From JADJQU01 sp035490315 (GTDB lineage Bacteria > Planctomycetota > UBA1135 > GCA-002686595): 16,487 bases of DNA. The notes beneath the pieces were generated by a model. The model saw nothing but the letters and a program-made list of their open reading frames with translations, did not search any database and was not told the DNA's origin. Of this stretch, positions 14,084 to 16,487 are shown piece by piece. Position 1 is the first letter of the stretch; each line of letters opens with the position of its first letter. The translations under genes were made by a program, and so were the position numbers. The DNA lies in the NCBI GenBank assembly GCA_035490315.1, contig DATHET010000287.1, positions 1 through 16,487 of the forward strand, written 5' to 3'.

Positions 14084-14683
14084 GGGCGTCATCGCGCCCA
14101 GCAGACCGAGTACCTGGGGGCCGAGAGTGCGCAGTACTTCAGGGTCGTTCTGCAGCTTGGCCTGCAGCATCGCGCCGAGCATGAACGTCCCGATCGACTG
14201 CGCCTGGAGTTTCGAATCGGTCACGGGCAGCGAGCCATCGCGCTTGCCATCGAGCAGGGCGCGCTCGAGGTGGAAGGATCCGCGCTCGAGCAGCTCTTCC
14301 GACTTGGCGCGCAGGCGCTCGCTCTGCGTCCCCATTTCGGCCCCCACGGAGCAGAAAGGGCAGCCCGGGACATGTCCCAGGGCTTCGAACTTCTCTTTCT
14401 GCTTGAGGTAGATCTGCTCGCACCAGCGCAAGAGGCGCTCGCGCGGCGCGACGTCGGGCCGGAAGATCTCCTCGAAGACCGGCTGCATCTCGCTGTTCCA
14501 ATGGGCCTCGTAGGCCGCGACCGCGAGATCGATCTTGGAGGGGAAGAAGTGGTAGAAACTGCCCTTCTTCACGCCTGCCTGGTCGCAGATCTGATCGACG
14601 CTGACCGAGCCGTAGCTCTGCGCCCAGATCAGGTCGATCGCGGCGGCGAGCAGGCGTTCGCGGGTATCACTGGTGCGGCCCAT
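14078..14683 (-). CDS. TetR/AcrR-family transcriptional repressor of the efflux operon
   Basis: A 201-aa dimeric repressor. The helix-turn-helix is typical: TRERLLAAAIDLIWAQSYGSVSVDQICDQAG then VKKGSFYHFFPSKIDL (residues 7-53). The C-terminal ligand domain belongs to the group with a G-C-P-x-C-S-x-G-x-E-M segment (VPGCPFCSVGAEMG); here it has two cysteines, Cys108 and Cys111, as CPFC. Position directly before the adaptor and pump genes on the same strand, about 100 bp away, makes it the local regulator. The ATG at 14683 lies 19 bp downstream of a perfect 22-bp palindrome, the probable autoregulatory operator. The inducer cannot be told from sequence. No second copy of the operator is seen before the adaptor gene, so tetR and the pump genes may be transcribed together. 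Confidence 0.92.
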   Translation of the reverse strand: MGRTSDTRERLLAAAIDLIWAQSYGSVSVDQICDQAGVKKGSFYHFFPSKIDLAVAAYEAHWNSEMQPVFEEIFRPDVAPRERLLRWCEQIYLKQKEKFEALGHVPGCPFCSVGAEMGTQSERLRAKSEELLERGSFHLERALLDGKRDGSLPVTDSKLQAQSIGTFMLGAMLQAKLQNDPEVLRTLGPQVLGLLGAMTPA

Positions 14684-14693
14684 GGAAGGCTGC

Positions 14694-14721
14694 AGCCTAG
14701 CTGACTTGACTGATCAGTCAA
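14694..14721 (-). promoter_or_regulatory. candidate tetR-efflux operon promoter
   Basis: On the minus strand TTGACT (14721-14716, five of six matches to TTGACA) is followed after 16 bases by TAGGCT (14699-14694, a poor -10). The -35 lies inside the palindromic operator, as expected for a repressed promoter. The predicted start, about 14687, is only about four bases before the tetR ATG, so the mRNA would be nearly leaderless. Confidence 0.4.
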
Positions 14722-14724
14722 GTC
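14703..14724. promoter_or_regulatory. perfect 22-bp palindrome, probable TetR operator
   Basis: The left half GACTTGACTGA (14703-14713) is followed without spacer by its exact reverse complement (14714-14724). TetR/AcrR dimers bind such dyads, and a TGACTGATCAGTCA core is a common kind in this family. It sits 19 bp upstream of the tetR start and covers the best -35 hexamer. Strongly suggestive; the identity of the binding protein is inferred from position. Confidence 0.8.
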
Positions 14725-14756
14725 CTTTTTCCGGCGCGAAGCGGGAATTCCTGGGC

Positions 14757-15503
14757 CTACTTCGTCTTCCCCTGGGCAGCGACCGAGGCCTGGGCGGCTG
14801 CCACCTCCTCCTCCGTCGCGAGGTAGCGATGGCCAATCGGCCGGAGCTCGTCGTCGAGCTCGTAGACCAGTGGCATCCCGGTCGGGATGTTCAGGGCGAC
14901 GATCTCGGTCTCCCCCATCGAGTCCAGGTGCTTGACCAGGGCTCGGATCGAATTGCCGTGGGCAGCGACGAGCACGCACTTGTTCGCGCGCAGCGCGGGT
15001 GCGATGGCTCCTTGCCAGTAGGGCAGGAAGCGCGCGACTGTATTCTTCAGCGACTCGGCCAACGGGCGCTCGGTGGCACCCAATTCCGAATATCTCGCGT
15101 CCAAGGCGGGATTTTTCGGATCGTCGGCGGCGAAGGGCGGCGGCGGGATGTCGTAGCTGCGCCGCCAGATGTGGACTTGGGCCTCGCCGTGGCGCGCGGC
15201 CATCTCGGCCTTGTTGAGCCCGGTGAGCGCGCCGTAGTGGCGCTCGTTCAGGCGCCAGGAACGCGGCTGGGGCACCCACATCCGGTCCATCTCCTCCAGC
15301 GCGATCCAGCAGGTCTTGATCGCGCGCTTGAGCAACGAGGTGTGGGCCTCGTCCACCACCAGGCCGGCCTTGCGGATCTGCTGGCCGGCCGAGCGGGCTT
15401 CGACCTCGCCGCGCTCCGACAGGGGCACGTCGACCCAGCCCGTGAAACGGTTCTCCTTGTTCCAGACGCTCTCGCCGTGTCGCAGCAGGATCAGAGTTTT
15501 CAT
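14757..15503 (-). CDS. gpmA: 2,3-bisphosphoglycerate-dependent phosphoglycerate mutase GpmA
   Basis: Interconverts 3- and 2-phosphoglycerate in glycolysis and gluconeogenesis through a phosphohistidine. It is 248 aa (E. coli 250). Catalytic residues are in place: phospho-accepting His9 in LLRHGESVWN, Arg60 in LLKRAIKT, Glu87 in RLNERHYGALTGLNKAE, and His182 in AAHGNSIRALVKHLD. The long insertion between Glu87 and His182 (IWRRSYDIPPPPF...) marks GpmA rather than a short phosphatase of the same superfamily. ATG 15503 gives the canonical N-terminus MKTLILLRHG. It starts 5 bp after the stop of the cyclodeaminase gene, so they form an operon. The last ~15 residues are Ala/Gln-rich and not conserved. 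The tetR promoter lies just downstream. Confidence 0.96.
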   Translation of the reverse strand: MKTLILLRHGESVWNKENRFTGWVDVPLSERGEVEARSAGQQIRKAGLVVDEAHTSLLKRAIKTCWIALEEMDRMWVPQPRSWRLNERHYGALTGLNKAEMAARHGEAQVHIWRRSYDIPPPPFAADDPKNPALDARYSELGATERPLAESLKNTVARFLPYWQGAIAPALRANKCVLVAAHGNSIRALVKHLDSMGETEIVALNIPTGMPLVYELDDELRPIGHRYLATEEEVAAAQASVAAQGKTK

Positions 15504-15508
15504 GGGAG

Positions 15509-16141
15509 CTAGGCGCCTTCGACGGCTGCAGCGATCTTCTCCGACAGCTCGCGCGCGCGCACGCGCATCTTCTCGCTCTCGCGCAGCCGCTCCACGACGA
15601 AATCGGCGTCCTTGATCGATCCGGCATTGATCCGCACGTTCAGGAAGGCGCTTTCCAGGGCCGTGGCCAGGCAGCGCGCCCCGACCCCACAGTCGCTTTT
15701 CAAGTTGGGATTGACCAGCCCCGCGACCGGCGCCGCTGTTTCCAAGGCCGCCAGGGCCAGCCTCATGGTCTCGAAAGGCACGTTCAACGCGCCCTTGAAC
15801 GCCCGCTGGATGGCATCGCTGCGCAGGGCCTTCTCCGCGTCCGTGGTCTTCGGGAGCCCGTAGGCCGAGGTCACCGCGTCATAGGAAGCGGCATCCAGGT
15901 CGACCATGGGCAGGGCCCGGGCCCGGATTTCGTCCAGGCTGCCCGACGCGCGCACCATGGCGGCCTCGACCGCCGCGAACTTCTCCCCCGAGGTGAAACG
16001 GCAGGCCATGGCCACGAGGGCAGCGCCGGCCGCTGTCAAAAAGGCCGCCATGCTGCCGCCGCCAGGGGTCGCGGTCCGGGCGGCGAGGGAGCCCGCGAAG
16101 AGCTCCAGGCTTTGATCGATCAGGCGGGAGCTAGGGGGCAT
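15509..16141 (-). CDS. fchA: methenyltetrahydrofolate cyclohydrolase / formiminotransferase-cyclodeaminase family (FTCD-C)
   Basis: A 210-aa, mostly helical cytoplasmic protein of the cyclodeaminase/cyclohydrolase family. Members convert formimino-THF to methenyl-THF with release of ammonia, or hydrolyse methenyl-THF to 10-formyl-THF (FchA of acidogens). Motifs: TPGGGSMAAF (25-34), Asp81 in MVDLDAASYDAV, and the family block NPNLKSDCGVGA (144-155). The length matches the stand-alone cyclodeaminase domain, with no formiminotransferase domain attached. ATG 16141 is chosen because the family begins about here (IDQSLELFAGSLA). The frame stays open to 16372, but that part (Arg/Pro/Ser-rich, with codons of no coding character) looks non-coding. 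No histidine-degradation genes are nearby, so a one-carbon role is more likely than histidine breakdown; FchA versus FtcD activity cannot be separated by sequence. Confidence 0.85.
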   Translation of the reverse strand: MPPSSRLIDQSLELFAGSLAARTATPGGGSMAAFLTAAGAALVAMACRFTSGEKFAAVEAAMVRASGSLDEIRARALPMVDLDAASYDAVTSAYGLPKTTDAEKALRSDAIQRAFKGALNVPFETMRLALAALETAAPVAGLVNPNLKSDCGVGARCLATALESAFLNVRINAGSIKDADFVVERLRESEKMRVRARELSEKIAAAVEGA

Positions 16142-16175
16142 GTCCGGCAGCTTTCGTCCGCTCGATGGGCGCGGG

Positions 16176-16181
16176 ATTCTA
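16176..16181 (-). promoter_or_regulatory. candidate -10 box for the fchA-gpmA operon
   Basis: On the minus strand TAGAAT (16181-16176), five of six matches to TATAAT, stands 34 bp before the fchA ATG. No matching -35 is seen in the very GC-rich stretch upstream. The rest of 16142-16376 holds no recognisable gene or RNA; only 16255-16300 is somewhat AT-richer. Confidence 0.25.
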
Positions 16182-16376
16182 TCGCGCGCCAGGCGGCTCC
16201 GCGCCGGGCGGGGCCCCCAGGCTTTCCCGGAAGCGGGCAGGATCGAATCTTCACTCCAGCCTAATGCGTTACATCTGCAAGACTTAGGGCTATCTCTCAG
16301 GAAGCGCTTGGGGCCGTGAGGGCGCTTGATTAGCTTCTCGGCATGCCCTGGAGGCGCGGCCCGCTTCACCACGGCG

Positions 16377-16487
16377 CTACCCCGTTCGGAGACGCGAGCT
16401 GACCCACTTCAGCAGACGGCGACCCCACATCGCGATGCCCGACATGACCTCGCTACGACTGTGCGCGGCGCGTTGGACGGCGTCGCG
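16377..16487 (-). CDS. possible 3' end of a gene entering from the right edge
   Basis: On the minus strand the frame is open from the window edge to a TAG at 16377-16379, giving 36 residues ending MWGRRLLKWVSSRLRTG. About 80% of third positions are G or C, as in neighbouring genes, and one of the other two frames is stopped early. A fragment this short is weak evidence, and no family can be named. If real, it is a gene upstream of and in the same direction as fchA, with 235 bp between them. Confidence 0.35.
   Translation of the reverse strand, partial: RDAVQRAAHSRSEVMSGIAMWGRRLLKWVSSRLRTG

Noticed and set aside
16142..16372. N-terminal extension of the cyclodeaminase gene
   Set aside because: The 77 extra residues are Arg/Pro-rich without family similarity, and the domain starts at the ATG at 16141.
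16300..16487. A tRNA gene near the right edge, prompted by CCGTTCGG-like and hairpin-like stretches
   Set aside because: No full cloverleaf with acceptor stem, anticodon arm and GGTTCGAATCC-type T arm could be laid out on either strand.

Overview
The window is high-GC bacterial chromosome, nearly all coding, with genes packed a few bases apart. The cell envelope is Gram-negative in type: there is an RND pump with an outer-membrane factor, a lipoprotein lipobox and a periplasmic adaptor. Many starts lack a clear Shine-Dalgarno sequence. Weak ribosome-binding sites, high GC, a TM2-like/DUF6677-type membrane protein and small zinc-ribbon proteins together suggest Planctomycetota or a related deep lineage. 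This assignment is an inference (about 0.5). The closest-looking proteins individually, such as IscS and IscU, are proteobacterial in style.

Left block (1-2743): the 3' part of dprA (DNA uptake and recombination) runs into the window. It converges on a minus-strand pair, a polytopic membrane protein with an internally duplicated TM2-like module and a 66-residue two-helix membrane protein coupled to it by an ATGA overlap. Divergent from this pair is a YbgC-type acyl-CoA thioesterase, which converges on a small four-cysteine protein.

Centre (2744-7970): a complete-looking ISC iron-sulfur assembly operon, iscR-iscS-iscU-iscA-hscB-hscA. It is headed by a perfect 9-3-9 inverted repeat that overlaps a likely -10 box. 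IscR would sense cluster status and control the operon. IscS supplies sulfur, IscU is the scaffold, HscB/HscA release the cluster and IscA helps deliver it. No ferredoxin (fdx) or iscX follows hscA. HscB carries an N-terminal tetracysteine module, like eukaryotic HSC20.

Right-centre (7971-14724): an efflux operon on the minus strand, read tetR -> periplasmic adaptor -> a 1552-codon frame that encodes an HAE1 RND permease followed without a stop by a NodT/OprM-type outer-membrane factor with an intact internal lipobox. A 22-bp perfect palindrome lies immediately upstream of tetR. Between the convergent ends of hscA and the fusion gene is a 71-bp tandem repeat, made of degenerate copies of the last codons and stop of the fusion gene.

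Right end (14757-16487): a cyclodeaminase (fchA/FTCD-C type) and gpmA (phosphoglycerate mutase) lie 5 bp apart on the minus strand. Beyond them is a 235-bp non-coding stretch and possibly the 3' tail of another minus-strand gene. The most interesting items are the RND-OMF fusion, the zinc-finger HscB, the 71-bp gene-end repeats and the two operator palindromes.
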